From Ignavibacteria bacterium (lineage in GTDB: Bacteria; Bacteroidota; Ignavibacteria; Tepidaquicellales; OLB5), in NCBI GenBank assembly GCA_030835005.1, contig JAUQWT010000093.1, positions 1 to 12,778 of the forward strand: a stretch of 12,778 nt of DNA. The letters are read 5' to 3'. The notes under the pieces are model-generated. The model was not told the DNA's origin and ran no database searches. It was given only the letters and a program-made list of their open reading frames with translations. The position numbers were made by a program, and so were the translations under genes. Shown one piece after another: positions 1 through 6,705 of the stretch (the stretch's first letter is position 1; each line of letters starts with the position of its first letter).

Positions 1-1361
1 GAAGTATCGTTTAAAGCCAGCCCTGTTACTATGAACTCTCCCAGCCCCCCTGCCCCGATGAAAGCCGCAAGTGTTGCCGTTCCGATATTTATCACTGCTG
101 CCGTCTTTATCCCTGCAAAAATTGTCGGCATTGCAATAGGAATATCAACATATCTGAGCCTCTGCCACAGGGTCAAACCCATTCCCGTTGCAACTTTACG
201 GATCACAGGGTCAACAGAAAATAACCCGATCGCAGTATTTCTGAGTATCGGAAGAAGCGAATAAAGGAACAGAGCAGCTATGGCGGGAACCAGCCCGATT
301 CCAAACAGCGGGATCATTAGCGCAAGCAGAGCTATTGAAGGTATTGTCTGCAATAGTCCCGTAAAGTACAGAACCGGCTTCGAAAGTTTTGAGAATACCG
401 AAAGTAATATTCCAAGCGGCACGGCAAATATCACAGCAATAAGAAGCGAAATGGCAGTAATCTCAAGATGCCGTAATGTCTTCTGAAGAATCTCTGAAGA
501 AGCCGACTTATTTTCGAACTTTGAATCTGCTCTCAGCAAACCCTTTGTTTTCAAAAATTCATTCGCTGTCTCAGCAAAAGTCTTATTCTCATAAAGCACC
601 TTTGCATTTAGCGATTGCATAATGCTGTCATTAAGCGTACCGCCAAGTGTGTTAATGATATTTTTTACCCTCTCATCAAGATTCATGCGGTATAGCGGAA
701 CACCCAGATATCCCGGAAAGTAATTCTTATCATCTTTTAATATCACAAGGTCATACTTAGGTATTTCGCCGTCGGTTGAGTAAACATCTGTCAGCTCGAT
801 CTTACCTTCATCTAGTGCCTGGTATGCAAGCCCGTGGTCAATGCCTGTTGGATTCATCTTTAATCCGTAAACTCCTGCCAGATTCTCCCACCCGTCTTTG
901 CGCTTAAGGAATTCATAACTTACTGCTGTTTTGATATCCGGGTGAGCGGCCAGATCAGAAATTGTTTTCAGTCCATACTTCTCGGCTGTCTTCTTTTTCA
1001 CCGCAAACGCATAAGTATTGTTGAATCCAAAACTCCCGCCTGTTTCAAGGTTATATCCCGACTTTAGCTTTTCATTCAGTTCAGAATCACTCAGCTTAGT
1101 GCTTAATTTCAAAATCGCCTCAGAGATCGTACCGGTATATTCGGGATAGACATCTATCTGGTCATTCTTCAGCGATTCAAAGCAAACAAGTGTCCCTCCT
1201 AGATTAAAATTGCGCTCAACTTTGTATCCTTTAGCCTCCAGTAGTTGTGAGATCATTTCTCCTAAAATGTACGATTCATTGAAATGTTTTGCCCCTACCC
1301 TTATAGTCTGTGTGCTGGATGCACTGCATAGAAGAAGTAATATTAATAATGACCTTTTCAA
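1..1361 (-). CDS. Fused substrate-binding/permease subunit of an OpuC/ProU-type ABC importer (partial, C-terminus outside window)
   Basis: The visible 453 codons have no stop and run off the left edge. Residues 1-16 form a hydrophobic signal peptide or anchor. Residues 20-275 are an OpuCC-like substrate-binding domain, with typical blocks at 30-45 (YILGEMISQLLEAKGY), 55-57 (GGT) and 70-78 (DVYPEYTGT). Residues 295-453 are an OpuCB-like permease, with LQTIPS at 337-342 and the ATPase-contacting EAA loop near 391-419. Known members of the family import quaternary ammonium compounds such as betaine, choline, carnitine or ergothioneine. I chose the TTG start at 1361: the TTGA overlap couples it to the ATPase stop, an AGGA lies 4 bases upstream, and no ATG precedes the signal peptide. 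The order binding domain then permease is the reverse of OpuABC and EgtU. The substrate cannot be read from sequence; the adjacent egtB and egtD make ergothioneine or a related betaine attractive. Confidence 0.9.
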   Translation of the reverse strand, partial: MKRSLLILLLLCSASSTQTIRVGAKHFNESYILGEMISQLLEAKGYKVERNFNLGGTLVCFESLKNDQIDVYPEYTGTISEAILKLSTKLSDSELNEKLKSGYNLETGGSFGFNNTYAFAVKKKTAEKYGLKTISDLAAHPDIKTAVSYEFLKRKDGWENLAGVYGLKMNPTGIDHGLAYQALDEGKIELTDVYSTDGEIPKYDLVILKDDKNYFPGYLGVPLYRMNLDERVKNIINTLGGTLNDSIMQSLNAKVLYENKTFAETANEFLKTKGLLRADSKFENKSASSEILQKTLRHLEITAISLLIAVIFAVPLGILLSVFSKLSKPVLYFTGLLQTIPSIALLALMIPLFGIGLVPAIAALFLYSLLPILRNTAIGLFSVDPVIRKVATGMGLTLWQRLRYVDIPIAMPTIFAGIKTAAVINIGTATLAAFIGAGGLGEFIVTGLALNDT

Positions 1362-2086
1362 CTGATCCTTTGTTTCAAAAAGTTCTTGACAAACTCATTT
1401 GAAGGATTGTTTAATACATCTTCTTTTGATCCGTATTGCTGAACAATTCCTTTTTCAAGTATCATGATATTATCTGCAAGCTTTATGGCTTCGTCAAGGT
1501 CATGAGTAACAAGCACAATTGCACGGGGCTCGATCTTCTGCATGTTAAGAAGCTCTGCGTGTATCTCATTCCTGGTCGTATTATCAAGTGCGCCGAATGC
1601 TTCATCAAGTAAAAATATCGGCGGATTAAGTATCATTGCACGGCAGATACCAACTCTCTGCTGCTCACCCCCTGAAAGCTGATAAGGAAACTTAGTTTTA
1701 AAACGGGGCTCAAGGTTTACAAGGCTCATCAGCATATCAAGCCTTGTTTCTGTAACGTGCTTAAGCTGTTTGGTGATGTTTCCAAGAAGGGCAATATTAT
1801 CATAAACGCTGAGATGCGGGAAAAGTCCCGTACCTTGAACTGAATAACCTATCTTTAGCCTGATCTTGTTGATCGCATCATAGTTTAAAGGCGCATCAAA
1901 TACTTCGACTGTCCCTTCTGTAGGGTGAATTAGCCCGTTTATGATCTGCAGCAGTGTCGATTTCCCGCTTCCGCTTCTGCCAACAATTACGGTTATTTTT
2001 TTATCCTCAATGCCCAGCGAAAGCTCTGTAAGTGCCGCTGAGGCATCATATCTGTGCGAAACATTTTCAAATTTAATGATGTTCAT
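1358..2086 (-). CDS. ATPase subunit of OpuC/ProU-type (quaternary ammonium) ABC transporter
   Basis: The 242-residue protein is a complete ABC nucleotide-binding domain: Walker A GRSGSGKST at 36-44, Q-loop Q84, signature LSGGEQQ at 137-143, Walker B ending LLDE at 159-162, and H-loop H195. It powers uptake through the fused binding/permease protein encoded next, whose TTG start overlaps this TGA stop. The overall sequence resembles OpuCA/ProV. However, it ends shortly after the ATPase domain and lacks the tandem CBS domains that many osmotically regulated OpuA/OpuC ATPases carry. This makes ionic-strength gating less likely; that is inference. There is no convincing Shine-Dalgarno site before the ATG, only a TAA directly before it. 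The gene is divergent from egtB across a 319-base gap. Family assignment is secure; the substrate is not. Confidence 0.93.
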   Translation of the reverse strand: MNIIKFENVSHRYDASAALTELSLGIEDKKITVIVGRSGSGKSTLLQIINGLIHPTEGTVEVFDAPLNYDAINKIRLKIGYSVQGTGLFPHLSVYDNIALLGNITKQLKHVTETRLDMLMSLVNLEPRFKTKFPYQLSGGEQQRVGICRAMILNPPIFLLDEAFGALDNTTRNEIHAELLNMQKIEPRAIVLVTHDLDEAIKLADNIMILEKGIVQQYGSKEDVLNNPSNEFVKNFLKQRIS

Positions 2087-2180
2087 TTACTGAGTGTAAG
2101 TTCTCATTTGAAGAATACTAGAACAATACATAATTTATCTTCTGGAGTTAACTGCAAATAATTGTGTTTTTGATGTTATT

Positions 2181-2257
2181 GTCATTCTGAACCCGATCTA
2201 TCTGGCGAAGAATCTATTATCAAATCAAAATGGATGCTTCACTGCGTTCAACATGAC
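2181..2257. repeat. Degenerate palindromic interspersed repeat (GTCATTCTGA...-type)
   Basis: Outer arms GTCATTCTGAAC (2181-2192) and GTTCAACATGAC (2246-2257) are inverted copies matching at 10 of 12 positions. Inner arms GCGAAGAATC (about 2205-2214) and GATGCTTCAC (2234-2243) match at 8 of 10. The GTCATTCTGA...GAAGAATCT...CTTCACTGCGTTCA pattern resembles small palindromic repeats dispersed through many bacterial genomes (MITE- or REP-like). Only one copy lies in this window, so its repetitive nature is from recognition, not from counting. It sits just upstream of the possible egtB promoter. Confidence 0.6.
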
Positions 2258-2263
2258 AAGATT

Positions 2264-2292
2264 TTGATTCATAAACAACTTTCGTGTATCAT
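2264..2292 (+). promoter_or_regulatory. Possible sigma70-like promoter for egtB
   Basis: TTGATT (2264-2269) and TATCAT (2287-2292) are separated by 17 bases and match the classical -35/-10 boxes at 4/6 and 5/6. Transcription would start about 105 bases before the egtB ATG. In the Bacteroidota group the usual promoter is TTTG/TAnnTTTG, which I do not see here, so the assignment is weak. Confidence 0.3.
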
Positions 2293-2405
2293 TTTTTTGC
2301 AGCGTACTAAGATGAAAAATATTCAAGGTAAAATTGAATTTCAAATTCCTGCATTAACAGGTATATTAGTAAATTATCCTGTAAAACTACTAATAAAATA
2401 TCAAA

Positions 2406-3773
2406 ATGGAAAATCAAAAGAGCGTTCTGAATATCGGCGATATAGAAAACTCTCTAGCCGGAGTTGAATCAGACAAAATATTTTCTATGTTCAGAAAAGT
2501 ACGTAGAATGACTATTGAACTGTGTGAGCCTCTTGAGATTGAAGACTTTGTTGTTCAAACTGAATGCTTTATGAGTCCCCCGCGCTGGCATATTGGCCAC
2601 GTAACCTGGTTCTATGACCAGCTCCTGAAAAAGTATTTCAAAGATTACAAACCGTACAAAGAAGATTTTTCATATTACCTGAATTCATATTACCAGGCTT
2701 TCGGAACGCCTTTCAACAAAAGCAAACGCGGCACGATCTCAAGGCCTACAGTCAAAGAAACAATTGAATACTGGAATTACATAAATCGCATGGCAGCAGA
2801 ATTCTTCAATTCAACTGAGATCAAGCTGAATATCCTTAAAGATTTCATGCTTGCCTTTAACCATGAGTGGCAGCATCAGGAATTAATGGTGTATGACCTG
2901 CAGCATTTACTGCAGGATAAGTACCATCCTAAAGAGATAAAAAAAATTCCCGGTACAAACGGGCACGGCAGCAAGAAGGAAATGATAGATATCCCGGGCG
3001 GTATATATGAACTGGGATTCAATATCTTAAGCTGGAAAGACCAGTTTGCTTACGATGTTGAAATGCCGCAGCATAAGGTTTATCTTAACGATTACTCTAT
3101 TGATAACACCCCCGTTACTAATGCTGATTATCTTAATTTCATTAATGACGGCGGTTACAAAAGTTATAAGTTCTGGCTTGATGAAGGATGGCAGTGGGTT
3201 AAGGCGAGCGGAATTGAAGCCCCAATGTACTGGGAAAAAGATGAAAACGGAAGCTGGTTCAGATGTGATTTCAAAGGCAAACGATTCATTGAAAATTTCC
3301 CGAATGAACCCGTCACCAATGTAAGCTTTTTTGAAGCTGATGCATATGCCAGGTGGGCCGGCAAAAGGCTCCCAACAGAAGCCGAGTGGGAAAAAGCCGC
3401 AAGCTGGGATGAAGATAAATCTGCAAAACGCCTCTATCCCTGGGGTAACGAAGAACCAACAGATTTCCATGCAAATCTGCTTGAATCAAGAATATGGTCG
3501 CCTGCAGATGTGTTTACATACGAAAAGGGCAGAAGCTTCTACGGCTGCTATGGAATGATAGGTGATACATGGGAATGGACCGGAAGTGAATTTACAGCTT
3601 ACCCGGGATTTAAGACGGGATTTGCAGAATATAATGATAAGTGGTTTTCTAATCAGAAAGTGTTAAGAGGCGGCTCATTCGGTACTCCAAAGCTATCAAC
3701 CCGTAACACATACCGCAATTTTTTCAAGGCACATGAGCGGTGGCTGCTCAGCGGATTCAGATGCGCAAAATAG
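2406..3773 (+). CDS. egtB: EgtB-type sulfoxide synthase of ergothioneine biosynthesis (DinB + FGE-sulfatase domains)
   Basis: EgtB is a non-haem iron enzyme that uses O2 to join hercynine to a thiol (cysteine or gamma-glutamylcysteine), giving the sulfoxide precursor of ergothioneine. The 455 residues are close to the family's usual size. The N-terminal DinB-like domain (about 25-175) has the family block SPPRWHIGH (57-65) and the HX3HXE motif HEWQHQE (153-159). By family alignment the iron ligands are H65, H153 and H157. NSYY (93-96) and RGTISRP (108-114) are also typical. The C-terminal formylglycine-generating-enzyme fold (about 190-455) shows RLPTEAEWEKAA (321-332), WEWTGS (389-394), RGGSF (421-425) and TYRNFF (435-440). 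There is no C-terminal methyltransferase, so it is not OvoA. No gamma-glutamylcysteine genes are nearby, which suggests cysteine as co-substrate (inference). The start is an ATG without a clear ribosome site. The gene converges on egtD. Confidence 0.92.
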   Translation: MENQKSVLNIGDIENSLAGVESDKIFSMFRKVRRMTIELCEPLEIEDFVVQTECFMSPPRWHIGHVTWFYDQLLKKYFKDYKPYKEDFSYYLNSYYQAFGTPFNKSKRGTISRPTVKETIEYWNYINRMAAEFFNSTEIKLNILKDFMLAFNHEWQHQELMVYDLQHLLQDKYHPKEIKKIPGTNGHGSKKEMIDIPGGIYELGFNILSWKDQFAYDVEMPQHKVYLNDYSIDNTPVTNADYLNFINDGGYKSYKFWLDEGWQWVKASGIEAPMYWEKDENGSWFRCDFKGKRFIENFPNEPVTNVSFFEADAYARWAGKRLPTEAEWEKAASWDEDKSAKRLYPWGNEEPTDFHANLLESRIWSPADVFTYEKGRSFYGCYGMIGDTWEWTGSEFTAYPGFKTGFAEYNDKWFSNQKVLRGGSFGTPKLSTRNTYRNFFKAHERWLLSGFRCAK

Positions 3774-3789
3774 TCAATTTGGATTTACG

Positions 3790-3805
3790 TCCGCCGGTGG
3801 GCGGA
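3790..3805. terminator. GC-rich hairpin downstream of egtB, possible terminator
   Basis: TCCGCC (3790-3795) and GGCGGA (3800-3805) form a 6-bp stem with a GGTG loop, 16 bases after the egtB stop. Only a short TTT follows, so it is a weak intrinsic terminator at best. The flanks carry a near-direct repeat, GGATTTACGTCCG (3781-3793) and GGATTTCGTCCG (3803-3814), which suggests a repeat-derived element. Confidence 0.4.
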
Positions 3806-3901
3806 TTTCGTCCGATTTACATTGGACTCAAAGTTAAGAATTATGAATTGAGATGATGTAGGTCAAGGGCACGTTGAATCCAGATCAATTGGAATAAAAT
3901 C

Positions 3902-3921
3902 CCTGCCTGCAGGAAGGCAGG
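3902..3921. repeat. CCTGCCT...AGGCAGG palindrome between egtB and egtD
   Basis: Seven-base arms CCTGCCT (3902-3908) and AGGCAGG (3915-3921) form a perfect stem with a GCAGGA loop. It is much richer in GC than the surrounding DNA and has no T-run on either side. It looks like a small dispersed palindromic element more than a terminator, but no second copy is present in the window. Confidence 0.5.
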
Positions 3922-3960
3922 CCGTATTCGGTGTTTTGACTATTGAGCAACTATTCAAAC

Positions 3961-3980
3961 GTCAAACGCGTGCGTTTGAC
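3961..3980. repeat. Perfect 9+9 inverted repeat downstream of egtD
   Basis: GTCAAACGC (3961-3969) and GCGTTTGAC (3972-3980) are perfect inverted copies separated by GT. It lies 19 bases past the egtD stop on the minus strand. There is no clear U-tract on that strand; on the plus strand ATAATTTTCT follows. It could end transcripts from both convergent genes as a stable hairpin, or bind a dimeric protein. The short 2-base spacing favours a DNA-level palindrome as much as an RNA hairpin. Confidence 0.5.
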
Positions 3981-3999
3981 ATAATTTTCTCCATTTCCA

Positions 4000-5019
4000 T
4001 CACTTCTTCATCATGCATAATTCGAAATAATCTTTTTCATCTTTCCACTTATCACTTATTCTTAATCCTGCTTTTGAAGAGAGTTCATTTATCATTTCAT
4101 CAGTAAACTTGTATGAATTCTCTGTATGGATAGTCTCATTTTCTTGAAAATGGATAACCTTGCCTATACTGCTTATATTTACATCCTGCCTGGAAATTGA
4201 AACCAAATGCATTTCAACTCGGCTTTCAAGTGGATTAAAGAATGCTCTATGCGAAAACTTGGAAATATCAAATTCGCCGCCAAGCTCGTTATTTATCCTT
4301 GTAAGAATATTCAGGTTAAACTTCGCAGTCACTCCCGCAGCATCATCATAAGCCGCATTCAAAACATTCTCTTCTTTCACCATATCAAAGCCTGCAAGCA
4401 GAGTGTCGTCTTCATGCATATTATTGCTGACGTGACGAAGGAAATAACCTGCATGCGGCATATCAAAATTCCCAATACTCGAGCCGAGGAAAATTATCAG
4501 CTTCGGTTCTGTTATGAGGCTGTTTACAACTTCAAGTGATTCCTCATACTCCCCTATTATTCCGTGTACACTAAGCCCTTCAAATTCTTCGATTAAATGC
4601 TTGCCGCCGTCAAGCAGTATTTCAGAAACGTCGATAGGAACATATGTTATTCCGCTGTTTCTCTTCGTAAACGCATTCAGAATGAACTTCGTCTTTTCAG
4701 AGTTACCGCTGCCAAGCTCAACGATAACACGTTTATCATTATTGAGCTCCGCAATAAATGCAGAAACATTCTTGAGAATTGATGCTTCAGTGCGTGTAAC
4801 GTAGTACTCGGGAGTTGTGCAGATCTGCTCAAACAATTCAGAACCGTAAGCGTCATAAAAGTATTTCGGCAGAAGTGTTTTTGGATCGGAAGACAATCCA
4901 TGCAGAACATCTTCTGCAAATGAGTTCTTATGCTGAGCGTTCACAGCTCTTATGAACTTTAACCGGTCATTGATGGCTTGCTCGGTAAAATCAGGCAATA
5001 TTTTAAGTGATTCAGGCAA
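4000..5019 (-). CDS. egtD: L-histidine N-alpha-trimethyltransferase EgtD (ergothioneine biosynthesis)
   Basis: EgtD transfers three methyl groups from S-adenosylmethionine to the amino group of histidine, giving hercynine, the substrate of EgtB. The 339 residues compare with about 320 for mycobacterial EgtD. The N-terminal block includes PKYFYDAYGSELFEQI (51-66) and PEYYVTRTE (70-78). The SAM-binding motif I is VIVELGSGNS (98-107), with FLGSSIGNF at 177-185. Residues that hold histidine in mycobacterial EgtD appear conserved: a tyrosine in PEYY, N184 (IGNF), Y224 (AAYDD), and E300 and S302 (HTENSYKF). This separates it from generic methyltransferases. The start is TTG at 5019: a stop lies in frame nine codons upstream and no ATG is available, though a second TTG at 4998 is possible. 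It lies 84 bases after the DUF2071 gene on the same strand and converges on egtB. Confidence 0.93.
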   Translation of the reverse strand: MPESLKILPDFTEQAINDRLKFIRAVNAQHKNSFAEDVLHGLSSDPKTLLPKYFYDAYGSELFEQICTTPEYYVTRTEASILKNVSAFIAELNNDKRVIVELGSGNSEKTKFILNAFTKRNSGITYVPIDVSEILLDGGKHLIEEFEGLSVHGIIGEYEESLEVVNSLITEPKLIIFLGSSIGNFDMPHAGYFLRHVSNNMHEDDTLLAGFDMVKEENVLNAAYDDAAGVTAKFNLNILTRINNELGGEFDISKFSHRAFFNPLESRVEMHLVSISRQDVNISSIGKVIHFQENETIHTENSYKFTDEMINELSSKAGLRISDKWKDEKDYFELCMMKK

Positions 5020-5103
5020 AATGAAGTTATTGTATTTGAGCGGCTGCTATAAGTTAGTAATAAATTTTATTAATAAACACAGCTTTACCTCTTCAAGAAA
5101 TGC

Positions 5104-5811
5104 CTATTTTAGTACTTCCCCTGAGAAAACCTTCACTTCTGAACCTTTTGCAAAGGTAATATTAAACGGGTAAAGCTGATTTAAGAAATCCCATTTATTC
5201 CCGTAAATCGCTCCAAAATCAAAATCATGTTTGAATTTAATAATGGGATAGATTTCCCAGAACGGATGCTCAACTCTATATATTAATGGCTTGCCGTCAC
5301 GCGAAGTTCCGAATCCCCATTCATGCTCTTTAAAAAAATGTTGGGTAGAGTTAATAGCCGGTAATTGCGGATTGTTTTCTGCCTCCAGATCTATACTATA
5401 AACCTTCTTGTTATAATTGATGGTATGATTCAGAAATATTGTGCCATTTTTAGCTATACTGCTTGTCATCTTAATCGCTTTATAGTTCTCATTATAAATC
5501 AAATTTGCAACCAGCGGGATTGCCGCCCTTGGAACAAATTCCCTAATGAATACTACTCCCCTTTTTTCTTTATTCTTCACATAAAACCTAAGGTTGATCT
5601 CAGGGAAATTAACATGATACGGTACTTTGATTCCTTTGACCCTTGTCTCGAGAAAATCAAATGCTACAAGGCTCACAAATGCATTACCGTTAATAGTATC
5701 GGCAGCCAGTCCTTTAGGCATATATTCTTCAAGCGCTTCCGGGCTAACACTGTAAGTGACCAGTACAAGATTCTCCCATCTTGCACTCAGGAATACTTTT
5801 TCACCCGTCAT
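5104..5811 (-). CDS. DUF2071 (YqjF-like) family protein
   Basis: This 235-residue soluble protein matches the DUF2071/YqjF family, thought to share the acetoacetate decarboxylase-like fold. Recognisable parts are the N-terminal LSARWENLVLVTYSVSPEAL segment (8-27), the central HVNFPEINLRFYV (66-78) and GVVFIREFVPR (85-95). No signal peptide or membrane span is visible, and no catalytic function is established for the family. It starts 18 bases after the PAP2 stop and is followed 84 bases later by egtD, all on the minus strand, so the three may be co-transcribed. Any link to ergothioneine is positional only. The family call is fairly sure; the function is unknown. Confidence 0.8.
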   Translation of the reverse strand: MTGEKVFLSARWENLVLVTYSVSPEALEEYMPKGLAADTINGNAFVSLVAFDFLETRVKGIKVPYHVNFPEINLRFYVKNKEKRGVVFIREFVPRAAIPLVANLIYNENYKAIKMTSSIAKNGTIFLNHTINYNKKVYSIDLEAENNPQLPAINSTQHFFKEHEWGFGTSRDGKPLIYRVEHPFWEIYPIIKFKHDFDFGAIYGNKWDFLNQLYPFNITFAKGSEVKVFSGEVLK

Positions 5812-5829
5812 GTATTATTGAGATCTGAT

Positions 5830-6519
5830 TTAATAATCGGTTTCAGGTTCATTGTGTATTGAAATAAGTACACGGCTGATGAAGTAAGCAATTATTGCGC
5901 CTGTGACAACATCACTCAGCCAGTGCTGGTTATGATAGATACGGCTTATACAGGTTACAACTGCAAGAAGGTAATAAAATGATTTCAGGTAGATGTTCTT
6001 TGTTGTTGAAGCAAGTATTGTTGATAGCGCAAATGAAACCGCGGCATGGCCTGAATAATATGAGAACATATCATTGTTCGAAAAATTCCACCCGTAAAAA
6101 GCCAGATCACCGCGGTTTGTATATGGCCGCCATCTGCCAAAAAGTGACTTGGCAATGAGCGTCAGCAGTCCCGAAAAAACAAATGCCTCTCCAACCAAAA
6201 GCCCCGTTTCCCGCAGCCGGTATTTTTTGAGTATAAATCCGCCAATATAAGCGCCCAAAAAGACATACAGAGTAGGCTGGCCGTTACCGTACCACCTGCC
6301 GAAATCATAAATTGAATTAACTATTGAATTCTTGTATGAGGTAATTATACTCCACGCTGCCGGATCAAGGTAGAACGACGACATAATAGCAAACAGGCAG
6401 GCAAGTGATATCTCCCAATGGCTGAATAACCGCCTGAACGCCATCGGGTACACTTTGACGAATGCACTGCCGATATGCTTCCCGTCTTCCCTGAACATTT
6501 GCTTTATTGATGAATACAT
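5830..6519 (-). CDS. PAP2-family membrane phosphatase
   Basis: The 229-residue integral membrane protein carries the three phosphatase motifs of the PAP2 (phosphatidic acid phosphatase type 2/haloperoxidase) superfamily: KX6RP at 124-132 (KSLFGRWRP), SGH at 156-158 and SRX5HX3D at 192-203 (SRIYHNQHWLSD). H158 and H199 are the expected phosphohistidine nucleophile and acid/base. Hydrophobic stretches near 37-50, 82-97, 108-125, 157-171, 181-193 and 204-221 suggest about six membrane spans. Members remove phosphate from lipid phosphates such as undecaprenyl diphosphate, phosphatidic acid or lipid A; the substrate here is unclear. It is the first gene of a possible PAP2-DUF2071-egtD transcript, starting 55 bases after the terminator of the upstream gene. 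No clear ribosome site precedes the ATG. Confidence 0.9.
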   Translation of the reverse strand: MYSSIKQMFREDGKHIGSAFVKVYPMAFRRLFSHWEISLACLFAIMSSFYLDPAAWSIITSYKNSIVNSIYDFGRWYGNGQPTLYVFLGAYIGGFILKKYRLRETGLLVGEAFVFSGLLTLIAKSLFGRWRPYTNRGDLAFYGWNFSNNDMFSYYSGHAAVSFALSTILASTTKNIYLKSFYYLLAVVTCISRIYHNQHWLSDVVTGAIIAYFISRVLISIHNEPETDY

Positions 6520-6574
6520 TTTGCAATAATATCAATAATTAAGGGCTTTTTGAATGTATTTCTAAATCTGCTGC

Positions 6575-6601
6575 AAAAAAAAGAGAAGATGCTACCTTCT
6601 C
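6575..6601 (-). terminator. Intrinsic terminator after the SH3-like exported protein gene
   Basis: Read on the minus strand, GAGAAG and CTTCTC form a 6-bp stem (6583-6588 with 6596-6601) around a 7-base loop. Eight T residues follow directly (A-run 6575-6582 on the plus strand). It separates the Nudix/exported-protein unit from the PAP2 gene downstream. Confidence 0.75.
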
Positions 6602-6705
6602 CTTATAACTTGTCAAAATCGTTCTTTTACATTTCTGATAAACAATTTAACCTTTTATCTTGTATCTCGCGGCTCGTTACTTGAAACCTGCAGCCCAAAA
6701 CCTCC

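Larger units (their letters stand above)
2087..2405. other. Divergent intergenic region between the ABC transporter and egtB
   Basis: This 319-base AT-rich gap separates the minus-strand transporter operon from the plus-strand egtB gene, so promoters in both directions are expected. It contains a degenerate palindromic repeat (2181-2257) and a possible egtB promoter (2264-2292). An open frame at 2234-2467 begins inside the repeat and overlaps the start of egtB out of frame; it looks non-coding. I see no RNA gene or known riboswitch. Confidence 0.6.

Noticed and set aside
2234..2467. 77-residue plus-strand frame upstream of egtB
   Set aside because: It starts inside the palindromic repeat, overlaps egtB out of frame and shows no protein-like pattern.
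3027..3470. 147-residue open frame on the minus strand inside egtB
   Set aside because: It lies fully within the well-supported egtB frame, has no domain pattern or ribosome site, and arises from codon bias on the opposite strand.
2406..3773. OvoA (ovothiol synthase) as an alternative identity for egtB
   Set aside because: OvoA is much longer and carries its own C-terminal methyltransferase. Here the protein ends after the FGE-like domain, and a separate EgtD with histidine-binding residues is adjacent.
4207..4804. Plus-strand open frames opposite egtD
   Set aside because: They are antisense to a conserved enzyme and read as low-complexity shadow sequence.
6509..6534. TATTATTG box just upstream of the PAP2 ATG as a promoter
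   Set aside because: It matches 7 of 8 bases of TAnnTTTG but lies only four bases from the start codon, so transcription would begin at or inside the coding region.
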